From the NCBI RefSeq assembly GCF_030209475.1, contig NZ_JARVRW010000002.1, forward strand, positions 62,001-126,000: a DNA stretch of 64,000 nucleotides, in the 5' to 3' direction. Shown one piece after another: positions 18,322 to 28,291 of this stretch (positions within the stretch are counted from its first letter, which is position 1; every line of letters starts with the position of its first letter). The DNA is from Microbacterium sp. lyk4-40-TSB-66 (GTDB taxonomy: Bacteria > Actinomycetota > Actinomycetes > Actinomycetales > Microbacteriaceae). A model generated the notes under the pieces. The model made no database searches, was not told the DNA's origin, and saw only the letters and a program-made list of their open reading frames with translations. The position numbers and the translations under genes were made by a program.

Positions 18322-18686
18322 GGAGGCGGGACCGCCACCCAGGCGTTCCCCGTCGTGATCGGCCCCGAGGGGCGCGCTAGCGGCGAGGGCGAGGGGCTGC
18401 GGGGGTCCGCGCGCGGCGAAAGGCCCGCCGAGTGCCCCCTTCCCCGTCGCGCCCGGACCGCCGAGCACGACGGCCCCCGGCCCGACCGCATCGGTCGCCC
18501 CCGAGCGCGGCGCCGGGAGCGGAGGGGATCCGGGCGGCGGAGGACCCCCCGGTGCGGATCACTCCTCCCGTCCCGGAATCTCCTCCGCACGCGGCGCCGG
18601 TGGGCGTGACCGCGCACGCCGCCCGGCGCAGTCCGGCGGTCCCGGCCGCACAGGCACGACCCATGCGACGACCCGCCGCACACGCA
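18322..18686. other. 365-bp intergenic stretch, no gene seen
   Basis: Very GC-rich sequence between the kinase stop and the groEL-side terminator. Reading frames here give only Arg/Pro-rich products without ribosome-binding sites. I see no RNA gene, repeat or operator. It may hold the 3-prime UTR of the kinase transcript. Confidence 0.5.
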
Positions 18687-18716
18687 GAACGCCCCCTCCC
18701 GAAGGAGGGGGCGTTC
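18687..18716. terminator. Bidirectional terminator downstream of groEL
   Basis: 13-bp stem GAACGCCCCCTCC (18687-18699) with GGAGGGGGCGTTC (18704-18716) and the tetraloop CGAA. It ends the groEL transcript on the minus strand, and possibly the kinase transcript on the plus strand. Confidence 0.75.
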
Positions 18717-18735
18717 CGATGACGTCAGACGTGGA

Positions 18736-20421
<1,686 letters not shown>

Positions 20422-20426
20422 TCATT

Positions 20427-20453
20427 CTGGCACTCGACCCTGGGGAGTGCAAG
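20427..20453. promoter_or_regulatory. CIRCE operator 2 upstream of groEL
   Basis: CTGGCACTC-N9-GAGTGCAAG, a second CIRCE with intact core GCACTC-N9-GAGTGC. Its centre is 33 bp from that of operator 1, about three helical turns, so two HrcA dimers would sit on the same face of the DNA. Confidence 0.85.
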
Positions 20454-20475
20454 CCACCGGACGCCCGTGGAACGA

Positions 20476-20516
20476 CGAACGCCGCGGCATCCGGAACTCG
20501 GATGCCGCGGCGTTCG
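20476..20516 (-). terminator. Terminator of the cold-shock gene
   Basis: 17-bp perfect stem (20476-20492 with 20500-20516) and a 7-base loop, beginning 10 bp after the cold-shock stop codon on the minus strand. It isolates groEL from the upstream gene. Each arm contains the heptamer GGATGCC/GGCATCC. Confidence 0.8.
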
Positions 20517-20525
20517 GATCAGCAC

Positions 20526-20726
20526 TCAGGCCAGGCGAACCGACTCCGCCTGCGGTCCCTTCTGACCGGTGCCGACGGTGAACTCGACCGCCTGCCCCTC
20601 CTCGAGGACGCGGAAGCCCGACATCTCGATGCTCGAGTAGTGGACGAACACGTCCTGCCCGTCAGCGACGGTGATGAAGCCGAAACCCTTCTCGGCGTTG
20701 AACCATTTGACAGTGCCCTGCGTCAT
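20526..20726 (-). CDS. CspA-family cold-shock protein
   Basis: 66 residues, the classic length, made of a single cold-shock domain: [15 protein letters not shown] with RNP1 (KGFGFI) and RNP2 (DVFVHY). AGGAG lies seven to eight bases upstream of the ATG at 20726. It should act as an RNA chaperone binding single-stranded RNA or DNA. Monocistronic: own terminator at 20476-20516, and the next gene upstream ends 130 bp away. Whether it is cold-inducible cannot be told from the sequence. Confidence 0.95.
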   Translation of the reverse strand: MTQGTVKWFNAEKGFGFITVADGQDVFVHYSSIEMSGFRVLEEGQAVEFTVGTGQKGPQAESVRLA

Positions 20727-20855
20727 GCGAATCTCCTGTTGCTGAACGACGAGGTCATCGTAAGCACGCAGAGTGCCCCCTGATCAGGGTTCGGACGCAT
20801 TGTTGACGCGCGTGCCGCCAAGTTGTTACCCCGCGGAAACACGCGGCCACGCGGG

Positions 20856-21458
20856 TCAGGATGCGGGCGACTCCGACGCTTGACCGGCGGCGCGATCGAG
20901 GCCGATCACGACGATCAGCCGCTTGACCGCGCTCTCGTCGTCGGGGGTGCCGGGGTCGTCCGTCGGCTGCAGGAAATCGCTCTGGGCGATCTCGGCGCCC
21001 CCGATCGCCTGAGCGAGACCCTCGGCGGCCGCCTCGTCGCTCTCGCGGAGGTAGAACACGGTCGTCTGTGCGAAGTCGGTGCTGTCGGAGTCACCCGTCT
21101 CGACGCCGTCACCGGGCCAGCCGGCGGCGATGATCGTGTCGCGGAGCGATCCGGCCAGCCCCTCGTCGGCGGTTCCGTTCAGCACGACGACCGCATACGA
21201 CGGATCGACCACGGCGGGCGTGGTGGCCTCGACGGTGGGCACGGGGCTCGCGGCGTCGTCGGGACCGAGCGAGATGCGCCCCGACACGACGAGGGTCGCG
21301 AAGATGCCCGCGATGATCAGCACGAGCGTGGCGATGGCCGCCCAGAGGAACACGATCCATCCACGCAGCCGGGGGTTCTCGGCGCGGTGGGCACCGATGC
21401 GCCCGGAGGGATCGGGCAGGTCGTCGAAGCGATCCCGAGGGAAGGTCGATCTGGCCAT
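20856..21458 (-). CDS. LytR C-terminal-domain membrane protein
   Basis: 200 residues: cytoplasmic head of about 30, one transmembrane helix (about 34-58, WIVFLWAAIATLVLIIAGIF), an extracellular Ser/Pro/Thr-rich spacer, then a LytR_C domain (about 85-190; VVVLNGTADEGLAGSLRDTI, TTVFYLRESDEAAAEGLAQA). It lacks the LytR-CpsA-Psr catalytic domain with which LytR_C is often fused, so it is an accessory envelope protein of unknown role. Follows a DUF3263 gene by 35 bp on the same strand, an arrangement I associate with actinobacteria. Confidence 0.87.
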   Translation of the reverse strand: MARSTFPRDRFDDLPDPSGRIGAHRAENPRLRGWIVFLWAAIATLVLIIAGIFATLVVSGRISLGPDDAASPVPTVEATTPAVVDPSYAVVVLNGTADEGLAGSLRDTIIAAGWPGDGVETGDSDSTDFAQTTVFYLRESDEAAAEGLAQAIGGAEIAQSDFLQPTDDPGTPDDESAVKRLIVVIGLDRAAGQASESPAS

Positions 21459-21493
21459 TGGACGATGCTACCGGTCGGAGCCCGGCCGCTCCG

Positions 21494-21748
21494 TCAGCGC
21501 GACGCCGCTCGACCGAGCCGTGACCGGTGGCGGTCCGCGGCCTCGTCGCGACGGCGGCGGAGGCGACGCACGAGCATCGGGTCGTGCGCGAGGGCGTCGG
21601 GCGTGTCGATCAGGCGGCCGAGCACCTGGTAGTACCGGGCGGGCGTCAGGCCGAACTCGGCGCGGATCGCCTCTTCCTTCGCCCCCGCGTGGCGCCGCCA
21701 TTCACCCTCGAAGGCGAGGAAGGTGAGTTCGCGGTCCGACAGAGTCAC
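21494..21748 (-). CDS. DUF3263 protein
   Basis: 84 residues matching DUF3263: SDRELTFLAFEGEW, then IRAEFGLTPARYYQVLGRLI, then an Arg-rich tail (LVRRLRRRRDEA). The middle looks like a small helix-turn-helix and the tail is strongly basic, so DNA binding is plausible but unproven. It is translated just upstream of the LytR_C gene (35-bp gap) and just after the DUF2332 gene (9-bp gap), so the three probably form one transcript. Confidence 0.88.
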   Translation of the reverse strand: MTLSDRELTFLAFEGEWRRHAGAKEEAIRAEFGLTPARYYQVLGRLIDTPDALAHDPMLVRRLRRRRDEAADRHRSRLGRAASR

Positions 21749-21757
21749 GGCTCCACG

Positions 21758-22747
21758 TTAAGGGTGTGAAGCCTCGGATCCGGGATGCCACGCCACCCAG
21801 GCCCCCAGCGGATCCACCTCGGCGACGACGTCGCCGTCGAGCGCCAGCGAGAAGCCTCCCCGCACCGACCCGACGGGTCGCGTCCAGCCCTCGTGGAGTC
21901 CCGGCGCGTCGAGGGTGATCCACCGCCCCGCCGTGCGGGCTGCCGCGATCACCGCCGCGCGCCGGGCACGCGGGACGTGCGCGAGCACACCGGGGGTCGT
22001 CACGACCAGGGTGGCGTCGCGGGGCGCGCGGGCGGCGAGTTCCGGGAGGGCGTCGGCCCCGTCGCCGGCGACGAGCAGGGGCGGGGCGGCCGCGGCGATG
22101 TCGAGTGCGCCCTCGATCCGTTCCCGCCGCCCCTCCTCCCCCGGCCACACGAGGCCCGTGAGCCACGCCCGGTCGTCGGCCCGACGCGCGTCGAGCGGGT
22201 TCAGATCGATGCCCGCGCGCCAGACCACCTGCGGCATCCGCACCTCCGGCATCCCCTCCAGCGCACTGTGGAGGACGACCGGGCTCACTCCGTCCACGGG
22301 GTCGAGCGCGAGGGTGTCGGCACCGCTGCGGTAGCGGTACGAATAGCGGTCGGGGTAGAGGCAGAGCCCTGCACTCGCCCCCACTTCGAGCAGGGCGACG
22401 GGCCCCTCGATCAACGACAGCGCCGGCAGCAGAGCGGCGCACCGGAGCGGCTCGTTGGTCTGCACGCTCCGCCGCCCGCACTCGTCCGCGATCGCGTCGG
22501 CGTGTGCGACCACCCACGACGCCCAGGCATCGAGATCGCCCATCGGGGCGCCGAGCACGCGGAGGACGGCGAAGACGAGCGGGGGCTGACGGCGCGTCTC
22601 GGCGATTCCGGCGAGGGCTGTCGCGACCGCGGGGTCGTCGACCACCCGGCGCGCCCACGCCTCGTAGACGGCGGATCGGCCGGGCGCCTCGTCGAGGGCG
22701 AAGCGCCCGTACCTCTCGACGACGGCATTCACGGCATCCTGATCCAT
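21758..22747 (-). CDS. DUF2332 protein
   Basis: 329 residues from the ATG at 22747 (MDQDAVNAVVERYGRFAL); an upstream in-frame ATG at 22822 overlaps the divergent msrB start and is less likely. Matches the DUF2332 pattern: LLEVGASAGLCLYPDRYSY, which resembles a methyltransferase SAM loop, then the conserved [20 protein letters not shown] and WPGEEGR. The family function is unknown; the fold hint suggests an SAM-dependent or related nucleotide-binding enzyme, stated as inference. First gene of the run leading to DUF3263 and LytR_C. Confidence 0.85.
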   Translation of the reverse strand: MDQDAVNAVVERYGRFALDEAPGRSAVYEAWARRVVDDPAVATALAGIAETRRQPPLVFAVLRVLGAPMGDLDAWASWVVAHADAIADECGRRSVQTNEPLRCAALLPALSLIEGPVALLEVGASAGLCLYPDRYSYRYRSGADTLALDPVDGVSPVVLHSALEGMPEVRMPQVVWRAGIDLNPLDARRADDRAWLTGLVWPGEEGRRERIEGALDIAAAAPPLLVAGDGADALPELAARAPRDATLVVTTPGVLAHVPRARRAAVIAAARTAGRWITLDAPGLHEGWTRPVGSVRGGFSLALDGDVVAEVDPLGAWVAWHPGSEASHP

Positions 22748-22820
22748 CCCGCAGATTATGCCGCGCCGACCTGACCGCTCCCGGGCACGACAGAATGGAT
22801 GCCGGAGAAGGGAAGTTTCC

Positions 22821-23228
22821 ATGACTTACGCCGTCGACAAGTCCGACGACCAGTGGCGCGAAGAGCTGACGCCCGAGCAGTACGCGGTGCTCCGCCAGGC
22901 CGGCACCGAACGCGCCTGGACGGGTGAGCTGCTCGACGAGAGCCGCGCCGGTTTCTACACCTGCGCCGCGTGCGGTGCGGAACTGTTCCAGAGCGGGACG
23001 AAGTTCGACTCCCACTGCGGGTGGCCGAGCTTCTACGAGTCGGTGCGCCCCGAGGCGGTCGAGCTCATCGACGACAACAGCCACGGCATGCAGCGCACCG
23101 AGGTGCGGTGCGCGAACTGCGGCTCGCACCTGGGGCACGTGTTCCCCGACGGCTTCGGCACGCCCACGGGCGACCGGTACTGCATGAACTCGCTCTCGCT
23201 GAGCTTCACCCCGGAAGACAAGGCGTGA
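22821..23228 (+). CDS. msrB: Peptide methionine (R)-S-oxide reductase
   Basis: 135 residues from the ATG at 22821 with GAAGGGAAG upstream. MsrB domain with two zinc-binding CxxC pairs (CAAC and CANC), the CGWPSF substrate loop, GSHLGHVF, and the catalytic Cys in RYCMNS near the C-terminus. Reduces methionine-R-sulfoxide in proteins, in the cytoplasm, using thioredoxin. Its TGA overlaps the GTG of the nitroreductase gene, so the pair is translationally coupled, suggesting a shared redox-stress role. Confidence 0.96.
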   Translation: MTYAVDKSDDQWREELTPEQYAVLRQAGTERAWTGELLDESRAGFYTCAACGAELFQSGTKFDSHCGWPSFYESVRPEAVELIDDNSHGMQRTEVRCANCGSHLGHVFPDGFGTPTGDRYCMNSLSLSFTPEDKA

Positions 23229-23794
23229 GCGCACTCGAGGCGATGCGCGACCGCCGGTCGTGGTCGAAGGTCACCGACCTCGCCCCCACCGGTCCCGAGC
23301 TCGAGGCGTTCGTCGCCGCGGCCGGTCGCGTCGCCGACCACAAGACGTTGCGCCCGTGGCGCATCATCGAGATCCGCGGGAGCGACCGCGACCTGCTGGC
23401 TCGCGCGCTGAACAAGGCCGACGGCAAGCGCGGGTACTCCTCGAAGCCGCGTCGGGCGCCCCTGATCATCGCGCTGGTGGCCGACGTGTCGTCGAAGAAG
23501 ATCCCCGCGTGGGAGCAGGAGGCCGCGGCATCCGGTGTCGCCCACATGCTCAGCCTCGTGCTCGACGAGGCGGGCTTCGGCGTGTTCTGGCGCACCGACG
23601 ACAACACCCGCAGCAAGGCGCTCGCGAAGGCGCACGGCCTGCGCAAGGGCGAGGTGCTGCTGGGCTGGTTGTACGTGGGCGGCAAGCCGCAGCGCTCGCG
23701 CCCGGTGCGCCGCAAGACCGTGGATGCCGCGAAGCACATCTCGCGCATGCCCGGGGGCAAGAAGGGCCGCAAGGTCGACGACGTCTCCCACTGA
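23225..23794 (+). CDS. Nitroreductase-family protein
   Basis: 189 residues from the GTG at 23225, overlapping the msrB stop. Early MRDRRSWSKVTDLAPTG and the mid-protein RRAPLIIALVADVSSK fit the nitroreductase/FMN-binding fold; the segment GVAHMLSLVLDEAGFGVFWR is the usual dimer helix. The basic C-terminal tail (KKGRKVDDVSH) is longer than in typical members. FMN-dependent NAD(P)H oxidoreductase is the family function; the substrate is unknown. A hairpin at 23811-23843 follows. Confidence 0.82.
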   Translation: MSALEAMRDRRSWSKVTDLAPTGPELEAFVAAAGRVADHKTLRPWRIIEIRGSDRDLLARALNKADGKRGYSSKPRRAPLIIALVADVSSKKIPAWEQEAAASGVAHMLSLVLDEAGFGVFWRTDDNTRSKALAKAHGLRKGEVLLGWLYVGGKPQRSRPVRRKTVDAAKHISRMPGGKKGRKVDDVSH

Positions 23795-23810
23795 TCCGCA
23801 CGCGTGCAGC

Positions 23811-23843
23811 GACGCCGCCCGGGGGCTCCCCTCGGGCGGCGTC
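23811..23843. terminator. Bidirectional terminator after the msrB operon
   Basis: 11-bp stem GACGCCGCCCG (23811-23821) with CGGGCGGCGTC (23833-23843), between convergent genes, followed by GTCGTTC. There is no U-run. Confidence 0.65.
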
Positions 23844-23868
23844 GTCGTTCGGGGCCGGCGGAGCGACC

Positions 23869-24810
23869 TCAGCCGCGCCGCCGCCGCCAGGGCACGGCCG
23901 CGACGACGACACCGGCGATGGCCACCGCAGCGGCGAGCACCGCGACTGCGGGCGACGGCGCCGCCGGGGCGGGCCACGCCGCGTCGAGCAGCACCGAGGT
24001 GGTGAGCAGCCCCACCACCGACCCGAGGCCCAGCAGCAGCACGCCGGTGCGACGCACGACCACCGACGACAGGAAGATGTAGATCACGCCCACCGCGCCG
24101 CCGCTGTACAGCCACGGCTCGGTCGGCACGGCCCGGGGCGCGCCGACGACGGCGATGTGCGCGGCCGCCGCGAGGAGGAGCACGACGGTCCCCCCGATGA
24201 AGTTCACCAGCGTGGCCGTCAGAGGGCTGTCGACCTGCACGCGCAGACGCCCGTTCGTGCCCTGCTGCCACGAGACGGCGGCGCCGGCGACCGCGGGCAC
24301 GATGAGCATCCACGGGGGGACGCCCGCGAGGGCGTCGCCCGACAGGCAGACGACGACACCCGCGATGGCCAGGGCCGCCCCCACGGCGCGGCGCACGGTG
24401 ACCGGAACGACGCCGGCCGGACCGTAGCCGATCCGATCGAGCACGAGGCCGCCGGTGGTCTGGCCGGCGACGAAGCCGACCGTGAACAGGGCGACGCCGA
24501 TCGTGGCCACCGTCAAGCCTTGACTCGCCACGGTGAAGGCGCCGACGAGGCCGCCCAGGAGCATCCACGGAGGGATGGACCGGGTCCGGATGCCGCCGAC
24601 CAGCCGCCCGAACCCGCGACGCCCTTCGGGCAGCAGCGCCGACAGTGCGACGAGGATCACCAGCCCTGACGTGAACGACACCGCCGCAGCGACGATGCCG
24701 TCGCCGAACGCGGCGCCGAGGGTGCCGTTGATGCGCGCCTGCAGGGCGGTGAGGGCGCCGATGAGCACCGCTCCCCCGACGGCCACGCCGACCGCACCCC
24801 GTTCCGACAC
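23869..24810 (-). CDS. DMT-superfamily transporter (YdcZ/DUF606 type)
   Basis: 313 residues from a GTG at 24810 with GAGGGGG upstream; an ORF of 384 codons is open further up but includes Arg-rich non-membrane sequence. Ten hydrophobic helices in two homologous halves, each opening with an ALQARINGTLG- or WQQGTNGRLRVQ-like segment, the mark of the DUF606/YdcZ group of the drug/metabolite transporter superfamily. The fused two-repeat form differs from the 150-residue single-repeat E. coli YdcZ. The substrate cannot be deduced. Divergent from the amylosucrase gene. Confidence 0.85.
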   Translation of the reverse strand: MSERGAVGVAVGGAVLIGALTALQARINGTLGAAFGDGIVAAAVSFTSGLVILVALSALLPEGRRGFGRLVGGIRTRSIPPWMLLGGLVGAFTVASQGLTVATIGVALFTVGFVAGQTTGGLVLDRIGYGPAGVVPVTVRRAVGAALAIAGVVVCLSGDALAGVPPWMLIVPAVAGAAVSWQQGTNGRLRVQVDSPLTATLVNFIGGTVVLLLAAAAHIAVVGAPRAVPTEPWLYSGGAVGVIYIFLSSVVVRRTGVLLLGLGSVVGLLTTSVLLDAAWPAPAAPSPAVAVLAAAVAIAGVVVAAVPWRRRRG

Positions 24811-24982
24811 CGCGTCCCCCTCGCGCCCGCGCGTCGGGCCGTCGTCGATCGTACGACGTGGTTCGCGCGACGGGTGCCTGCGACGTGCGCCCGGGGCACC
24901 GCCACCGCCCGCGCGGGCGTCGCGGGGATCGCGGGCACGTCGCTGCCGGCCGGGACCGATTCCATGCGTCAGGCTGTCACCC

Positions 24983-26872
24983 GTGACACAGCTCAACCCC
25001 GGCCCCCGCGACGTCTCGCACATCCTCGGCGACCTGAACAGTGCGGGCGCCGACCGCGAGTTCCTCGCCCACGCCGAACTGCACCTGCCCCGCCTGCACG
25101 AGCTCTTCGTCCGCCTCTACGGCGAGCGCACCGACGGCCTCGAGCGACTGGCATCCGTCGTCGACCTCGCCCGACGCTCGTGGACCGAGCGTCCGCGGGC
25201 GCTCAAGGCCCTCGACCGCGAACGCGACAGCACCCCCGACTGGTTCGAGAGCGAGCGCATGCTCGGCGGTGTCTGCTACGTCGACCGCTACGCGGGCGGG
25301 CTCAGCGGCATCCGGGATCAGATCCCGTACTTCCGCGAACTGGGGCTGACCTACCTGCACCTCATGCCGCTGTTCGAGAGCCCCGAGGGCAACAGCGACG
25401 GCGGCTATGCGGTGTCGAGCTACCGCGCCGTGAACCCGGCGTTGGGGACGATGGCGGAGCTCGCGTCCCTCGCCGCCGACCTGCGGCGCGCGGGCATCTC
25501 GCTCGTGGTCGATTTCATCTTCAACCACACCAGCAACGAGCACGAGTGGGCGAAGAAGGCCGTCGCCGGAGAGCCGGGGTACGAGGACTTCTACCTCATC
25601 TACCCCGACCGCGAGATGCCCGACGCGTTCGAACGGACGACGCGGGAGATCTTCCCCGACGACCATCCCGGCTCATTCGTGCAGCTCGACGACGGACGCT
25701 GGATCTGGGCGACGTTCTACCATTTCCAGTGGGACCTCAACTACGCCAACCCCGCCGTCTTCGAGGCGATGGCCGGCGAGATGCTGTTCCTGGCCAACCA
25801 GGGCGTCGAGATCCTGCGGATGGATGCCGTGGCCTTCATCTGGAAGCGACTCGGCACGACCTGCGAATCGCTGCCCGAGGCGCATCTGCTGCTGCAGGCG
25901 TTCAATGCGGTGCTGCGGATGGCGGCGCCGGGTCTGCTGTTCAAGTCGGAGGCCATCGTGCACCCCGACGAGGTCATCTCCTACGTCTCTCCCGACGAGT
26001 GCCAGATCTCGTACAACCCTCTGCAGATGGCCCTCACGTGGGAGGCCCTGGCGACGCGCGACGGCCGCTTGCTGCAGCAGGCGCTCGACCGGCGTCACGC
26101 CCTGCCCGACGGCACGGCCTGGGTCAACTACGTGCGCAGCCATGACGACATCGGGTGGACCTTCGCCGACGAGGATGCCGCCGAGCTCGGCATCGACGGC
26201 TACCCGCACCGCCGCTTCCTCAACGACTTCTACGTCGGCCGTGCGGACGGCACCTTCGCCCGCGGCGTTCCCTTCCAGGAGAACCCGCGCACGGGCGACG
26301 CCCGTGTCACCGGCACCACGGCATCCCTCGCCGGCGTCGAGGCGGGTGACGCCGGCGGTGAGGACCGCGTCATCCTCGCCCACGCGCTGGCACTGTCGAC
26401 CGGTGGCATCCCGCTGCTGTACCTCGGTGACGAGGTCGCTCAGCTGAACGACTACGCATACGCCGACCGGGCGGCGGAGGCGGGCGACAGCCGGTGGGTG
26501 CACCGCCCGTTCCGTCCCGAACAGAACTACGCCGAACGCACGGATGCCGCGACTCCCGCGGGCCGGGTCTTCTCGCGGCTGTCGCGACTGCTCGCCGTCC
26601 GCCGCGCGACGCCGGAGTTCGCGGGCAACGACCTGATCGCCTTCGACGCGCGCGTGAATTCGGTGGTCGCGTTCCTGCGTCCCGGCGAGAGCGGGTTCTC
26701 GGTGCTGGTCGTCGCGAACGTCGCCGACTCCGCGGTGGAGATCGACGCGTTGACCCTGTCGGGGCTCGCACCCGAGGCGCTCGACCTCGTCACCGGCGCC
26801 CCCGTGTGGCTCGGCGCCGGCGTCACGCTCGGTGCGCACGACCTGCGCTGGCTCCGCGTACGGACGCGCTGA
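24983..26872 (+). CDS. Amylosucrase (GH13_4)
   Basis: 629 residues from the GTG at 24983. Amylosucrase moves the glucosyl unit of sucrose onto an alpha-glucan, releasing fructose. The GH13 triad is in place: nucleophile Asp281 (ILRMDAVAF), acid/base Glu323 (FKSEAIV) and Asp388 (SHDDIGW); these sit about five residues before the positions I recall for the Neisseria enzyme. The helical N-terminal domain (about 1-85) and the DRYAGGLSGIRDQIPYFREL segment are characteristic. There is no signal peptide, so it is cytoplasmic. No sucrose transporter or phosphorylase is adjacent. Related sucrose hydrolases in this family cannot be excluded. Confidence 0.88.
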   Translation: MTQLNPGPRDVSHILGDLNSAGADREFLAHAELHLPRLHELFVRLYGERTDGLERLASVVDLARRSWTERPRALKALDRERDSTPDWFESERMLGGVCYVDRYAGGLSGIRDQIPYFRELGLTYLHLMPLFESPEGNSDGGYAVSSYRAVNPALGTMAELASLAADLRRAGISLVVDFIFNHTSNEHEWAKKAVAGEPGYEDFYLIYPDREMPDAFERTTREIFPDDHPGSFVQLDDGRWIWATFYHFQWDLNYANPAVFEAMAGEMLFLANQGVEILRMDAVAFIWKRLGTTCESLPEAHLLLQAFNAVLRMAAPGLLFKSEAIVHPDEVISYVSPDECQISYNPLQMALTWEALATRDGRLLQQALDRRHALPDGTAWVNYVRSHDDIGWTFADEDAAELGIDGYPHRRFLNDFYVGRADGTFARGVPFQENPRTGDARVTGTTASLAGVEAGDAGGEDRVILAHALALSTGGIPLLYLGDEVAQLNDYAYADRAAEAGDSRWVHRPFRPEQNYAERTDAATPAGRVFSRLSRLLAVRRATPEFAGNDLIAFDARVNSVVAFLRPGESGFSVLVVANVADSAVEIDALTLSGLAPEALDLVTGAPVWLGAGVTLGAHDLRWLRVRTR

Positions 26873-26890
26873 CCGCTCGTCCCGACGCGA

Positions 26891-26949
26891 GCCCCCGCCG
26901 GGACGACATCGGAGGTGTTCCCGGCGGAGCGGCTCCCCGCGGCGGGGGC
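26891..26949. terminator. Possible terminator and imperfect direct repeat between convergent genes
   Basis: GCCCCCGCCG (26891-26900) pairs with CGGCGGGGGC (26940-26949) across a 39-base GC-rich loop. A direct repeat, GTTCCCGGCGGAGCGG, occurs at 26917 and again at 26962, 45 bp apart. Probably a double terminator or remnant duplication. Confidence 0.4.
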
Positions 26950-26996
26950 GGACGCAGCGGCGTTCCCGGCGGAGCGGTCTCCCCGCCGGATCGCCG

Positions 26997-27992
26997 TCAG
27001 CGGCGCTCCGGCGCCGGCAGCCCGTCGGTGGTCGCGATGCGTCGCGCCGCGGCTTCGAGCAGCACCTCGGCCGTCATGTCCTCGACCTCGACGGCGGTTC
27101 CGATCCGGGTGTCGTTCATCAGTCCGGCGATCTGGGCCTGGTGGTCGTCGACGTGCTCGTTGCGGCCGGCGCGGCGGACGACGGCGACGGGGTACACACC
27201 GGCCTCGAGCAGGCCGAGGATGGTGCCGACGCCGGCGTGGGTGACCACCACGTCGGCCTCGTGGATGGCCCGGTCGAAGGACGCGGCATCCATGTCCTGC
27301 ACGACCCGGCCGGGCAGGTCGTCACGGGTGGTGTAGCCGAGCTGCCAGGTGGTGTCCTCACCCATGAGACCCGTCGCCAGCAGGGAGTCGACGAGCGTGT
27401 CGAAGCGGTAACCCTGGATGGTGCCGAGCGTGACGAAGATCTTCAGCGGTCGCCCCTCGGGGGCGATGCGATCCTCGATCGAGAAGGTCTCGAGCACGCT
27501 CGGGTGGAGGCCCCATCGGCCACCGGCCCACGAGCGGTGCTGCGTCCGCATCTCGGCGAGACGGCTGTGGTAGAGCATGCGACCCGTCAGAGAGGGCCCG
27601 AGGACGCGCGAGACGCTCTCGATGTACAGCGCCGGGATGCCACGTCGACGCGCGGCCGGCAGAGCGGCCGTGGCGAGCGCGGCCCCGGTGCTGACGGCGG
27701 CGTCGAAGTCTTCGACCGCGAGGGCCTTGTCGATCTGACCGACCGCCTTGAGCGTGCCGCGCCAGTCGCGCGGCTTGATGTAGGGCACGAGGAGAGTGCG
27801 CTTGTCGCGGAGGAGCGACCGGGTCTGGGGCGAGTCGAAGCTGACCCAGAGCGAGTCGTCGGTCGCGCCGAGCCCGGGAGCCAGGCGCACGAGCTGGGCG
27901 ATGTGCCCGCCGGTCGACGCCGCGAGCAGCATCTTGCGCGGGTTGTCGGGGGTCAGGTCCAGACGGTCGGACATGTCACGCGCCGCGATCAT
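26997..27992 (-). CDS. Fused Alg14/Alg13-type (PssD-PssE) glycosyltransferase
   Basis: 331 residues; an in-frame ATG at 27974 is an alternative start. The N-terminal half begins KMLLAASTGGHIAQLVRLAP, the membrane-docking Alg14/PssD pattern. The C-terminal half carries the GT28/Alg13 pattern: KIFVTLGTIQGYRFD, VVVTHAGVGTILGLLEAGVY, then HVDDHQAQIAGLM. In many polysaccharide loci these are two separate proteins (EpsE/EpsF, Cps14F/G); here they form one chain. Predicted to add the second sugar to a lipid-linked precursor at the inner face of the membrane. Separated by 299 bp from the rest of the minus-strand cluster, so probably with its own promoter. Confidence 0.85.
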   Translation of the reverse strand: MIAARDMSDRLDLTPDNPRKMLLAASTGGHIAQLVRLAPGLGATDDSLWVSFDSPQTRSLLRDKRTLLVPYIKPRDWRGTLKAVGQIDKALAVEDFDAAVSTGAALATAALPAARRRGIPALYIESVSRVLGPSLTGRMLYHSRLAEMRTQHRSWAGGRWGLHPSVLETFSIEDRIAPEGRPLKIFVTLGTIQGYRFDTLVDSLLATGLMGEDTTWQLGYTTRDDLPGRVVQDMDAASFDRAIHEADVVVTHAGVGTILGLLEAGVYPVAVVRRAGRNEHVDDHQAQIAGLMNDTRIGTAVEVEDMTAEVLLEAAARRIATTDGLPAPERR

Positions 27993-28291
27993 CAGACCCC
28001 ACCCGTTCCGCGGCGGGTCGTGGAGACCGCCGTCGTCCGCCGGCGCTCTCTCGTCGCCGTCCTCCCGGACGACGCATTGTCAGACGCACGAGTAAGAATC
28101 ACTGATCTCCCCCAGATCTTTTGTCGGAACCGACCTCTCTCAGGCCCGACGTCAGAGTGAATTGTACGGTAGGCGCATTACAGGGCCGTGTCCGGCAAAG
28201 CAACGGAGCCGACCAGGAATGCGATGCGCACCGCCGGTCGCGGTGCGAAAACGAACGGAACCACCGGAATTCCGGAGCCCGTCCACGACAT
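27993..28291. other. 299-bp intergenic, lower GC than its surroundings
   Basis: Lies between two minus-strand glycosyltransferase genes and should hold the promoter of the Alg14/13 gene. It is clearly more AT-rich around 28075-28290 than flanking DNA. I found no convincing -35/-10 pair, RNA gene or ORF; frames here are short and lack ribosome-binding sites. Possibly a scar of past rearrangement. Confidence 0.45.

Noticed and set aside
18432..18722. 96-codon ORF upstream of the groEL-side terminator
   Set aside because: Pro/Arg-rich, no ribosome-binding site, runs through a terminator hairpin.
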